Both the position numbers and the translations under genes were made by a program. A stretch of DNA of 64,000 nt. It comes from a bacterium (GTDB lineage: Bacteria; Krumholzibacteriota; Krumholzibacteriia; LZORAL124-64-63). The notes beneath the pieces are model-generated. The model worked only from the letters and a program-made list of their open reading frames with translations. It had not been told where the DNA came from and did not search any database. Shown one piece after another: positions 34,417 through 41,962 of the stretch (position 1 is the stretch's first letter; each line of letters starts with the position of its first letter). The stretch lies in the NCBI GenBank assembly GCA_024223715.1, contig JAAEOA010000311.1, forward strand, positions 1 to 64,000, written 5' to 3'.

Positions 34417-35044
34417 AATATGGATGGTTTTGTTGATCCTTTTGCCAGTCTCTGCATTTGCCGGAGTACCGGAAGAATTGCAGCCTGAATCTGGTTTGGT
34501 CAATTTCAATTGTCTGAGTTTCCTGTACGAAGTGACATTTATGAGTATAGATGTGGCTGTAGTGGAGGTGTGTTACGAAGATTCCACCGCCGGTCTCATC
34601 ACTTCCGTGGTTCAGAATAATGATCCCGACCAAACCTCCCTGAAAAATATTGAAAAGATTTTGAATGAAACTGAAAAACTGGTTTTCAGCATGACCTTTC
34701 AGCGTGATGCGGGCATTGATCGCCTGGCCAAAGGCAGCATAAAAAACTTAAAACGGGGAATGCAAAACAATCTGATAACCGAAAATGAATGCCAGTTATT
34801 GTGCCAACGATTCGAAGAGCTGTTTTCTCCCTTCCAGGAACGTGGCGGAATAGAAGGCGATCGGCTGTTTTATCTTGTCGGGGCAAATCAGGTGCAACTT
34901 GTTTTTCTGGGATTCGATGAAGAGGTTCTTTTCGATTCTCTGGAAGAAGGCGAAGTCTGGGGCCGGGGCGTGAAGAGTATTTTTCTGGGAAAAGACTCAA
35001 AATTAAGAGAAGAGCTTTTGCGAGCAGCATGGCCAAACCCCTGA
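34394..35044 (+). CDS. Exported chalcone-isomerase-like protein
   Basis: This 216-residue protein has a signal peptide (residues about 8-23, MVLLILLPVSAFAG). The rest follows the bacterial chalcone-isomerase-like domain: LVFSMTFQRDAGIDRLAKGSIK, a middle helix FEELFSPFQERGGIEGDRL, FYLVGANQVQLVFLG, and the ending WGRGVKSIFLGKDSKLREELL. This domain family often occurs in exported proteins without isomerase activity and may bind lipids. The start is TTG inside the preceding peptidase gene, with AGGG upstream; an alternative ATG ten codons later would shorten the signal. Confidence 0.65.
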   Translation: MKKICTNKIWMVLLILLPVSAFAGVPEELQPESGLVNFNCLSFLYEVTFMSIDVAVVEVCYEDSTAGLITSVVQNNDPDQTSLKNIEKILNETEKLVFSMTFQRDAGIDRLAKGSIKNLKRGMQNNLITENECQLLCQRFEELFSPFQERGGIEGDRLFYLVGANQVQLVFLGFDEEVLFDSLEEGEVWGRGVKSIFLGKDSKLREELLRAAWPNP

Positions 35045-35155
35045 TGGGGTTTTCTTTGAGAAACATTTGAAAGGGTTTATCGTATTGTAGCGGCCGACCG
35101 GGTATTGTTCTTATACTGGGATGGCAATCAATTTTGTTATACAAGGAGACGGATC

Positions 35156-35653
35156 ATGAGAAATATCGCCCTCAGTTTTTTATTGTGTCTGGCCATGACT
35201 GTGGCTGCTGTTTCAGTGTTTGCCGGACCGGCAACGGTTTCGGAATCCGGCTGGTTTGATTATGAAAACTGCGAGTTCTGCAAAACCCTTTTGGAAGATC
35301 CCGGCCTGTTGGCTCATTCCACCTGGGAAAACTTTTCCATTAAAAACGGTGCCATGAATGTTATGACCGTGGAACCGGAATATGCAGCGGCAATGCGAAC
35401 GGCTGAAGGAAAAATGTCTGCCTTGGGCAATAAAATCGGAAGTGGAGAAGTGAATCCCATGACCCTGAAAATGTGTGGCCATTGCATGAGTTTTGGCATG
35501 ATGATGATGGGTGGTGCGCAAATGGAACGCATTGAGTCCGATGTGGCGGTTATTACCCTGATGACGTCAGACAACCCGGATATGGTCAAGCGTTTGCAGG
35601 AACAGGCCAAGCGTGATACCAAAGAAATGGCGTTGTTGAAGCACCAGCATTGA
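35156..35653 (+). CDS. Exported Cys/Met-rich protein, possible metal or thiol function
   Basis: This 165-residue protein has a signal peptide (residues 1-23). The mature part has two CxxC-type pairs: Cys39/Cys42 in ENCEFCKT and Cys107/His109/Cys110 in MCGHCMSFGMMMMGG, the latter followed by four consecutive Met. A Cys/Met/His-rich exported protein could bind copper or another soft metal, or act in thiol chemistry, but I recognise no family. The C-terminus is helical and charged, ending in KHQH. AAGGAG precedes the ATG. It stands alone between the chalcone-isomerase-like gene and the convergent Bax-like gene. Confidence 0.72.
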   Translation: MRNIALSFLLCLAMTVAAVSVFAGPATVSESGWFDYENCEFCKTLLEDPGLLAHSTWENFSIKNGAMNVMTVEPEYAAAMRTAEGKMSALGNKIGSGEVNPMTLKMCGHCMSFGMMMMGGAQMERIESDVAVITLMTSDNPDMVKRLQEQAKRDTKEMALLKHQH

Positions 35654-35751
35654 TTGGGTTCCAATAATCATCGTGGGGCCTTGGGAGTTTGTTTTTCAAG
35701 GCTCTATGTCTATTCAAAGACACCAACAGGAATCCTCAAAAACAACGCACA

Positions 35752-36510
35752 CTACTGATCATACCGCTGAAAATGATTGTACCGAATCATGGACGCGAGT
35801 TCGACCCCGTAGGCGGCCCTTTTTTCAGAATACCGATCCAGTTTTTTTACCAGTTTATAGGGGTCGTCAGTTTTCATTTTTAACTGGCAAAAGGCTCCAA
35901 AGTTTTTTCTATTAGACAAGACCCGATAATAATCTCGAATGGATGCATCCAGGGATTCGTATTTTTTTACCCAGATGGTGTTTTCGCCTCTTTGTTGTCC
36001 GGCAGCAATGCGGGGTTCATTTTTATTGAACGACCAAACTCCAAAAATGTTGTTGGCTTCTCTGAAGAACCGGGACGTTCCCCAGGCACTTTCCATGGCA
36101 GCTTGAGCCATGGCAATGCTCCGGGGATGAGGTTTGAGCACCATGAGCAGGTCCTGGTTGGTTTTGGTTTTGTATTTCAGGCGTAACGTGGCGAGCCGCC
36201 TCTGGTCTTTGCCTGTTTCCACGGCCTCATTAACAGATTCGTATTGGGCCATCAATTCCGCATAAACTTTCTGCACCGAAGGGGCCACCAAAGCTTCAAA
36301 GCGCTCTTTCTTTTCGGCAACCGTCATACCCGGGGGAACAATTTCAGGAGAGTATTTCGTTTCCACAGGTTTTGTTTCAGGAGCGTGAGTCTGGAGGTCC
36401 GGGGTGGGTTTTTCCAGTGTTGAACTATTGTGGAGTTTTTCACCGCAGGCAGGAATCAAGAGAAGAATCCCCAGAGTGAATAACAGCAGTATGAATTTTC
36501 GGAAGCTCAT
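35752..36510 (-). CDS. Bax-like lipoprotein, glucosaminidase (peptidoglycan hydrolase) family
   Basis: This 252-residue protein has a lipobox (LLLIPAC; Cys22), a Pro/Thr/Glu-rich linker and a Bax-type N-acetylglucosaminidase domain. It has SIAMAQAAMESAWGTSRFFREANNIFGVW in the genome (about residues 135-163), including the putative catalytic Glu of AAMESAWG. YESLDASIRDYYRVLSNRKNFGAF and a final KLDRYSEKRAAYGVEL follow. It would cut peptidoglycan glycan strands from the outer- or inner-membrane periplasmic face. The ATG has AGGAG five bases upstream; a TTG one codon earlier is too close to it. Confidence 0.85.
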   Translation of the reverse strand: MSFRKFILLLFTLGILLLIPACGEKLHNSSTLEKPTPDLQTHAPETKPVETKYSPEIVPPGMTVAEKKERFEALVAPSVQKVYAELMAQYESVNEAVETGKDQRRLATLRLKYKTKTNQDLLMVLKPHPRSIAMAQAAMESAWGTSRFFREANNIFGVWSFNKNEPRIAAGQQRGENTIWVKKYESLDASIRDYYRVLSNRKNFGAFCQLKMKTDDPYKLVKKLDRYSEKRAAYGVELASMIRYNHFQRYDQ

Positions 36511-36589
36511 CAAATCTCCTGGTCTGAAACAGTCGTCTATTTTCGTGATGCTAATTTAGTTGATTTTAGGGGGTGAATCAAAAAAGGGG

Positions 36590-37186
36590 TCAGGACTCAC
36601 GATCGAGGGCAGGCGGCGAATCACCCATTAGAGGATGCAGAAAGGGCTTGTGCTCTTTAATTTCATCCATGCTCAAACCACTGATTTCGTAGGGAAAAAC
36701 CAGCCAGTCATCGGTTTGATGCTGGCTGAAATCGGGTTTTAATTCAGTTTCCCGAAGGGAAGGACGTTCCCACAGTGTGGCAACGCGGACCTCACGGGGC
36801 ATGTTTCTTTTTAAGTGTTTGCTCAAGCGTTTGATAACCGCGTCAATGTTGTTACCGGTGCTGAATACATCGTCGACCAGGAGAAGGGAATCGTCGGCGT
36901 TGAGGCTTTCGAGTAAGTATTGGGTTCCGTGAACCCTGATTTCAGCATCGGGCGAAGCCACCATTTCATGATAATAAGGCTGACCGCGGTAAGATGTGCG
37001 TAAGGAAATGTGGTTGGTTTCCACACCCAGAGTTTGCAGGCATTCCTGGACATAAATGCCCACGGAGCTGCCGCCGCGCCACAGACCTACAATGAAAGTT
37101 GGCCGGAAGCCACTTTCAAATACTTGCACTCCCAGGCGGAATGAATCAAGAATAAGGGTTTCTTCATCCAGGAAGATTTTTTTCAT
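36590..37186 (-). CDS. Phosphoribosyltransferase (paralogue A of divergent pair)
   Basis: This 198-residue cytosolic type I PRTase-fold protein has the N-terminal GLWRGGSSVGIYVQE (the conserved loop I region), then the PRPP-binding motif LLLVDDVFSTGNNI (about residues 100-113) and the hood-region DWLVFPYEISGL. It would transfer phosphoribose to a purine-type base such as hypoxanthine, guanine or xanthine, as in archaeal-type and Gpt-like PRTases. It is about half identical in layout to the divergent gene 122 bp away. Its ATG lacks a clear Shine-Dalgarno sequence. Downstream lies the Bax-like gene's promoter. Confidence 0.88.
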   Translation of the reverse strand: MKKIFLDEETLILDSFRLGVQVFESGFRPTFIVGLWRGGSSVGIYVQECLQTLGVETNHISLRTSYRGQPYYHEMVASPDAEIRVHGTQYLLESLNADDSLLLVDDVFSTGNNIDAVIKRLSKHLKRNMPREVRVATLWERPSLRETELKPDFSQHQTDDWLVFPYEISGLSMDEIKEHKPFLHPLMGDSPPALDRES

Positions 37187-37308
37187 AAGGAGCGCCCATG
37201 GAAGGTGGAGAGTCTATCAAGTTCTGCTTCAGGTGGAATTCAGGATACACTTTTTTGGGTATTCCGTGTATAAAAAGATGAGCTTGCAGATTATTACCAA
37301 GGAGAATC

Positions 37309-37884
37309 ATGGAAAAGATGTATTTAACGGCCCAGGGCCTGTTGGAAGATTCCTTCAAACTCGGTCGACAGGTTCACGCCAGCGGTTTTAAGCCGACTTT
37401 CATTATTGCCATTTGGCGGGGCGGTGCCCCCATCGGTATTGCAGTTCAGGAATATTTGGCGTTTAAGGGTATTCATGCCGACCATATTGCCATTCGCACA
37501 TCTTCGTACAGTGGCATTGATAACCAATCCCGGGAAATAAAAACCTTCGGGTTAAATTATCTGGTAAAAAACATGACCCACAGCGACCGCCTGCTCATTG
37601 TGGACGACGTGTTTGATACGGGTCGTTCCATTGAGGCCATTGTGGATGAATTGCAACGGCGACTGCGGTTGAATACTCCGGAAGATATCAGGGTGGCGGT
37701 GCCGTATTACAAACCGTCCAGGAACCAGACCGATCGGGAGCCGGATTTTGTAGTGCATGAAACTGCTGAGTGGATCAAATTTCCGCATTCTCTCGAGGGG
37801 TTGAGTGTGGATGAGATTCGGGAGAAGCGGCCGGCTATTTATGAGATTTTGAAGGATAGTTTATTGGGGTTGCAGGCTGAGTGA
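37309..37884 (+). CDS. Phosphoribosyltransferase (paralogue B of divergent pair)
   Basis: This 191-residue PRTase-fold protein has IAIWRGGAPIGIAVQEYL, PRPP loop LLIVDDVFDTGRSIEA (about residues 96-111) and EWIKFPHSLEGLSVDEI near the C-terminus. The shared order (SFxLGxQVxxSGFxPTFI, WRGG, VDDVF, FP...GLS.DEI) shows common origin with the divergent gene. Differences at the PRPP loop (DTGRS against STGNN) suggest different bases or regulation. AAGGAG precedes the ATG. A 27-codon open frame with its own Shine-Dalgarno sequence lies just upstream on the same strand. Confidence 0.88.
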   Translation: MEKMYLTAQGLLEDSFKLGRQVHASGFKPTFIIAIWRGGAPIGIAVQEYLAFKGIHADHIAIRTSSYSGIDNQSREIKTFGLNYLVKNMTHSDRLLIVDDVFDTGRSIEAIVDELQRRLRLNTPEDIRVAVPYYKPSRNQTDREPDFVVHETAEWIKFPHSLEGLSVDEIREKRPAIYEILKDSLLGLQAE

Positions 37885-37941
37885 ACTATTTCAACAGGGT
37901 CAATGTTTTGGAAAAAGACCATTTTTTGAACTACCTGTGCC

Positions 37942-37976
37942 TTGATAAAGAAAGAATTTGTCTTAAATTAGGACAA
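37942..37976 (+). promoter_or_regulatory. Promoter with inverted repeat over the -10 (probable operator)
   Basis: TTGATA (37942-37947) and TAAATT (37964-37969) are 16 bases apart. A 19-bp near-perfect inverted repeat, TTGTCTTAAATTAGGACAA (37958-37976; 16 of 18 arm positions match), covers the -10. This is the usual layout for repression. It precedes the three-gene ABC/GTPase operon. Confidence 0.55.
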
Positions 37977-38007
37977 CAAGGTCCATTTTAGGTATTAGTG
38001 AAATAAT

Positions 38008-38021
38008 TGCGGAATTCCGCA
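38008..38021. promoter_or_regulatory. Perfect 14-bp palindrome next to the ribosome-binding site
   Basis: TGCGGAATTCCGCA is a perfect palindrome abutting the Shine-Dalgarno AGGAGG of the substrate-binding-like gene. It may be a second operator or a small RNA hairpin. Confidence 0.45.
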
Positions 38022-38033
38022 GGAGGATAGCCC

Positions 38034-39281
38034 ATGGGAAAAATAGAGATTGGTCCCGGAATGACCCTTTTCGAAATTACAGAAAAACACCCTGAGACCA
38101 TTGATGCGTTTGTGGCCAATGGTTTTGAAAACATGGGTGAAGAGGATAAAAGAAAAACTCAGGGAAAAATGGTTACCCTGGTTCAGGCTGTAAAAGCCAA
38201 AGGTAAAGACCTGAAGTTTTTTATTAACCTGCTGGAAAATGCGGTCAATGAAAACCAGGATGAGCAAGATGTCACTTTAAAAACCGTTGACCATGAGAGC
38301 AAGGTTTTCCCCAGTGAAGGCGATATTCGGGTAGCCGGTTTGCTGCCATGCCCCGTGCGCATTCCCATGCTGGAAGCCTTCGATGAAGTGGCCAAAAGCA
38401 TTACTGAAGAAACAGGTCTGACGGTGGGCGCTCGCTTGGCGGCTGCCTCTGTTGGGGCCGATGTTTTGGAAGAAGGAATGAATGCCATCGACGGGGAAAA
38501 TGATTTGCCCGACTTGTTTTTGTCTGCTGGTTTTGAAGCATTTTTTGACAAGAAGAACATGGCCCGTTTCAAGGACCGGGGCGTTTTTGTGGACCGTTCC
38601 TGGCCCACACATAACAAAATTTTTGATGGTTACGATATGATGGACCCGGATGGCCATTACGCAATGTTGGCTGTAGTTCCAGCTGTGTTCCTGGTGGATA
38701 AAACTCAGCTTGAAGAAGGCGAAGCCGTTCCCCAAACCTGGGAAGAAATTCTCAGTCCCAGGTTCGTTAATAAAATAGCTATGCCTGTGGGTGACTTCGA
38801 TTTGTTCAACGGAATTCTATTGACCATCTGGAAGTATTTTGGTGATGAGGGTGTCGCGGCAATTGGACGGAATCTGCTGGAAGGAATGCACCCCAGCCAG
38901 GCTGCCGGACGGTTTGCACCTAAAGGTGGAAAAGGCCCCATGGTCTCGGTCATTCCTTATTTCTTCAGCAAAATGGCGCAGTTTAATCCAGACGCTGAAA
39001 TTGTTTGGCCGACCGACGGTGCTGTAATCAGCCCCATTTTTATGTTGCTGAAAGAATCATCTGTGGAACCAGCGGGACGTCTGGCCGATTTCTTTGCCAG
39101 CCGTGAGGTGGGCGAAATCTTGTCTCACCGCGGATTGTTCCCCAGCTGCCACCCTGAAGTGGAAAACAACGTTCCCGAAAGCTGTCCTTTCATGTGGCTT
39201 GGCTGGGACTTTATTAAAGAGAACGATCTGGGCGAATTAATTCCCAGAGTGAATGATATTTTCCTGAAAGCGGGCGAATAA
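38034..39281 (+). CDS. DUF1858-like domain fused to ABC substrate-binding-like domain, no signal peptide
   Basis: In this 415-residue protein, residues 1-70 resemble DUF1858 (MTLFEITEKHPETIDAFVANGF), but without the usual cysteines. Residues about 95-410 resemble a type II periplasmic-binding-protein fold of the ferric-iron/extracellular solute-binding type (IRVAGLLPCPVRIPMLEAFDEV, DLFLSAGFEAFF, VPAVFLVDKTQL, PQTWEEILSPRFVNKIAMP, PEIV-like WPTDGAVISPIFMLLKES). There is no signal peptide, lipobox or membrane helix, so it should stay in the cytosol, which is abnormal for a transport receptor. It may sense or deliver a cofactor or metal to partners. AGGAGG precedes the ATG. It is first of three tightly packed genes with a GTPase and an ABC ATPase. 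Confidence 0.75.
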   Translation: MGKIEIGPGMTLFEITEKHPETIDAFVANGFENMGEEDKRKTQGKMVTLVQAVKAKGKDLKFFINLLENAVNENQDEQDVTLKTVDHESKVFPSEGDIRVAGLLPCPVRIPMLEAFDEVAKSITEETGLTVGARLAAASVGADVLEEGMNAIDGENDLPDLFLSAGFEAFFDKKNMARFKDRGVFVDRSWPTHNKIFDGYDMMDPDGHYAMLAVVPAVFLVDKTQLEEGEAVPQTWEEILSPRFVNKIAMPVGDFDLFNGILLTIWKYFGDEGVAAIGRNLLEGMHPSQAAGRFAPKGGKGPMVSVIPYFFSKMAQFNPDAEIVWPTDGAVISPIFMLLKESSVEPAGRLADFFASREVGEILSHRGLFPSCHPEVENNVPESCPFMWLGWDFIKENDLGELIPRVNDIFLKAGE

Positions 39282-39282
39282 A

Positions 39283-40023
39283 ATGCGTTTTGTTACGGTC
39301 AGCGGACCGCCGTCATCGGGAAAAACAGCGGTGATTCTCAAAACCCTGGAACATCTGGTGAAGCAGGGTTTGAAGGTGGGCGTCGTAAAATTTGACTGTC
39401 TGTCCACCGATGACGACCAGCTTTTTCGCAAGCACGGCATTATGGTGCGCAAAGGATTGGCTGGGGCCTTGTGTCCCGATCACTATTTTGTTTCCAATGT
39501 GGAAGAATGTGTGCAGTGGGGCATTAGTGAAGGCCTCGATGTGCTGGTAAGTGAAAGCGCTGGCTTGTGCAATCGTTGCTCCCCGCATATTCGGGAAGTT
39601 TTGGCCATTTGTGTCATCGATAATTTGAGCGGCATTGGGACACCAAAAAAAATTGGCCCCATGCTAAAAGCAGCTGATTTGGTAGTTATTACCAAGGGTG
39701 ATATTGTCAGTCAGGCTGAGCGGGAAGTTTTTGCAGCCAGGGTTCATATGGTGAATACAAAAGCCAGAATTCTTCATGTAAATGGCATTACCGGGCAGGG
39801 CAGTTTTGAGCTGAGTACTGTTTGGGCGGACATTGAAGACACCGATACCGTGGAAGGAAAGCGGTTGCGGTTCTCCATGCCGGCCGCTTTGTGTTCTTAC
39901 TGTTTGGGTGAAACACGCATTGGGTCGGATTTCCAAATGGGCAACGTGCGGAAAATGAATCTTGATTTGCCTACTGGTTTGAAAACCGATGGTGGTCCTC
40001 AGGACTTGGGGGGCAACTCATGA
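39283..40023 (+). CDS. SIMIBI-type GTPase with cysteine motifs (HypB/UreG/CobW-like)
   Basis: This 246-residue cytosolic P-loop protein has P-loop GPPSSGKT (8-15), a switch-like VLVSESAGLCNRCSPH with Cys96 and Cys99, the GTP-specificity-like segment VVITKGD and the C-terminal pair Cys204/Cys207 (LCSYCLGE). Nickel and cobalamin chaperone GTPases of the G3E class share this order, including cysteines placed at the E-x-x-G region. It is therefore likely to couple GTP hydrolysis to handling of a metal or an Fe-S-type cofactor; this is inference. It starts 1 base after the preceding stop and overlaps the ABC ATPase start as ATGA. Confidence 0.72.
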   Translation: MRFVTVSGPPSSGKTAVILKTLEHLVKQGLKVGVVKFDCLSTDDDQLFRKHGIMVRKGLAGALCPDHYFVSNVEECVQWGISEGLDVLVSESAGLCNRCSPHIREVLAICVIDNLSGIGTPKKIGPMLKAADLVVITKGDIVSQAEREVFAARVHMVNTKARILHVNGITGQGSFELSTVWADIEDTDTVEGKRLRFSMPAALCSYCLGETRIGSDFQMGNVRKMNLDLPTGLKTDGGPQDLGGNS

Positions 40024-40991
40024 GCCGTCAATTAAACTCCCTGAGCGTTGAATTCTGTTTGGGCAAATGGCCTTTTGTGGAACAGTTTTTTCAAGACAAA
40101 AATTTTGGAGAAATGATTGACCAACCTGAAGCAGTTCTCTCGGATTTTCTTTCCAGCGAATTACTGGTTGAATTGGATGCTTTCATTTCCATGATGGAAG
40201 AATTCCTGGGAACCACAGAAGAAGAAGTTCATGAAATTACCATTTATGGCGGTAAGGCCAAAGATGGCAGTGATGAAAAAGTTCGTGAATTGAAAGTTCG
40301 CTCGGGTGAAATTGTGTGCATTGTCGGACCTACCGGAAGTGGAAAAAGTCGTTTGCTGGCGGACATAGAATGGGTTGCTCGTGGTGATACACCAACCGAA
40401 CGGCACGTTCTTGTAAACGGCGAAGTGCCAGGCGATAAATGGCGTTTCAGCAGTGAGTACAAGCTGGTGGCCCAGCTCAGTCAGAACATGAATTTTGTAA
40501 TGGATTTAACGGTTGAAGAGTTTTTGGCCCTTCATGCGGAAAGCCGTCTGGTAACCAACGCGGAAGAGAAAATCCAGCGTATTTGGAACTGGGCCAATGA
40601 GTTAGCTGGAGAGCCGTTTGCTCTCGATACTCCAGTGACGAGTCTTTCCGGCGGGCAATCACGCGCTTTGATGATTGCCGATACTGCTGTGCTCAGCTCC
40701 AGCCCGGTTGTTTTGATCGATGAAATTGAAAACGCAGGCATTGACCGTCAACAGGCATTGGACATTCTCATCCAGCAGGAAAAAATTGTTTTGATGGCTA
40801 CTCACGACCCCATTCTTGCTTTGATGGGTGACCGTCGGGTGATCATCAACAACGGGGCCATGGTGGATGTTATTGAGCCGAGTGAAAAAGAGAAATCGAA
40901 CCTCGATGAATTACGGGCAATCGATTCAAAAATGATGAACCTTCGCCACCGGTTGCGGATGGGGGAGCGGTTGGATAATATCGCTGGATGA
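40020..40991 (+). CDS. Soluble ABC-type ATPase with N-terminal extension
   Basis: In this 323-residue protein, residues 1-85 are an unrecognised helical domain. They are followed by an ABC ATPase with Walker A GPTGSGKS (about 103-110), a Q-loop region (KLVAQLSQNMNFVMDLTVEEF), signature LSGGQSRALMIAD (from about 209), Walker B VVLIDEIENAGID and His switch LMATHDP. The usual Walker B end DEP is DEI here. No permease gene or membrane segment is in the operon, so the ATPase probably works on soluble partners, as SufC or RLI-type ABC proteins do. It is coupled to the GTPase by an ATGA overlap. The stop codon lies in a 13-bp tandem repeat. Confidence 0.82.
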   Translation: MSRQLNSLSVEFCLGKWPFVEQFFQDKNFGEMIDQPEAVLSDFLSSELLVELDAFISMMEEFLGTTEEEVHEITIYGGKAKDGSDEKVRELKVRSGEIVCIVGPTGSGKSRLLADIEWVARGDTPTERHVLVNGEVPGDKWRFSSEYKLVAQLSQNMNFVMDLTVEEFLALHAESRLVTNAEEKIQRIWNWANELAGEPFALDTPVTSLSGGQSRALMIADTAVLSSSPVVLIDEIENAGIDRQQALDILIQQEKIVLMATHDPILALMGDRRVIINNGAMVDVIEPSEKEKSNLDELRAIDSKMMNLRHRLRMGERLDNIAG

Positions 40992-41016
40992 TATCGCTGG
41001 ATGATATCGCTGGATG
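40978..41016. repeat. Three perfect tandem copies of a 13-bp unit at the ABC ATPase stop codon
   Basis: ATATCGCTGGATG is repeated three times without a break. The stop TGA (40989-40991) spans copies one and two. Because 13 is not a multiple of 3, loss of copies would alter the C-terminus. Confidence 0.85.
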
Positions 41017-41050
41017 ATTGTTATAGCCGGAACATTTATATAAAAAAGTA

Positions 41051-41110
41051 ACGACTCTCACCCAAGGTCCAGGTTTGGGTGCTTACCCGTTCCCATTTGG
41101 TGAGAGTCGT
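41051..41110. promoter_or_regulatory. Overlapping alternative hairpins (terminator or attenuator-like)
   Basis: ACGACTCTCACC (41051-41062) pairs perfectly with GGTGAGAGTCGT (41099-41110). Its CACC also belongs to CACCCAA, which pairs with TTGGGTG just downstream. The two structures exclude each other. There is no T-run after the outer stem. It lies between the ABC operon and the glycan operon leader. Confidence 0.5.
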
Positions 41111-41233
41111 GACTTTATAAATCTATCAATTGTTGTCTTGGAATTCCAGTGTTTTTTCGGTAGTCTTTCTTTGATGATAAAATCTGGTTGATGAACCAGA
41201 GAGGGTAACTCCTTAATTCAAAGAGGAAATTTT

Positions 41234-41962
41234 TTGACCCAAGGAAAATCTCAACTTCATAATGCAGTGGTCGTGGTTCAGGCGCGAATGGGATCATCCC
41301 GTTTGCCGGGCAAAATGATGGAAGACCTGATGGGGCAACCATTGCTTTGGCACATCCTGCAACGGGCCAAACAAGTGCGACCTGATTTGCCAGTTGTGCT
41401 GGCCACCACTGATAAAACCGGCGATCAGATTTTAGCCGAGGTTGCGGCACAGTGTGATGTGTCAGTAGTTCGGGGAAGCGAAAACAATGTTCTTTCGCGG
41501 TTTTTTGATGCGTTAAAATTATGCCCGGCCCGTTGGGTTGTTCGCGTGTGTGGAGACTCCCCATTATTTGATCCTGCTTTTCTTGAACTGTGTTTGCAAA
41601 GGGCTGAGGACACCGAAGCTGATGTTATTAAATTTGAAGGAAATCCGGAATCACTTTTTCAGGGAGGGGAAGTTGTCTCTGCACATGCTCTTGAATTTAG
41701 CCTGGAACAAGCAGGAGATGATCCTTTGGTCTTTGAACATGTGACAGCCTGGGCAATGAGACATTCCGAAAAACATGCGAATGATTTAAAAACAGCTTAC
41801 GTTCCCCAGGTGCCGGGAATGATGTCGGGTACTAAATTATCCATAGATACACCGTATGACCTGCAACGTTTGCGCCAGCTTTATGGTGCTTTGTACAATG
41901 GAAAATCCATTTTGGATTTGAAACTTGCCGCGCAGTGGATTCAGGAAGGAGGTTGGAATTGA
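41234..41962 (+). CDS. SpsF-like cytidylyltransferase (nucleotide-sugar activation)
   Basis: This 242-residue cytosolic nucleotidyltransferase has a GT-A-like fold starting with VVVVQARMGSSRLPGKMM, the signature of the CMP-sugar transferase / SpsF family. VVLATTDKTGDQIL, VVRGSENNVLSRFFDAL and VVRVCGDSPLFDP follow. It would activate an acidic sugar (KDO- or nonulosonate-type) with CTP, matching the Maf-type transferase encoded next. The start is TTG, with AGAGGAAA upstream; no suitable ATG is nearby. Its TGA overlaps the TTG start of the following gene. Confidence 0.88.
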   Translation: MTQGKSQLHNAVVVVQARMGSSRLPGKMMEDLMGQPLLWHILQRAKQVRPDLPVVLATTDKTGDQILAEVAAQCDVSVVRGSENNVLSRFFDALKLCPARWVVRVCGDSPLFDPAFLELCLQRAEDTEADVIKFEGNPESLFQGGEVVSAHALEFSLEQAGDDPLVFEHVTAWAMRHSEKHANDLKTAYVPQVPGMMSGTKLSIDTPYDLQRLRQLYGALYNGKSILDLKLAAQWIQEGGWN

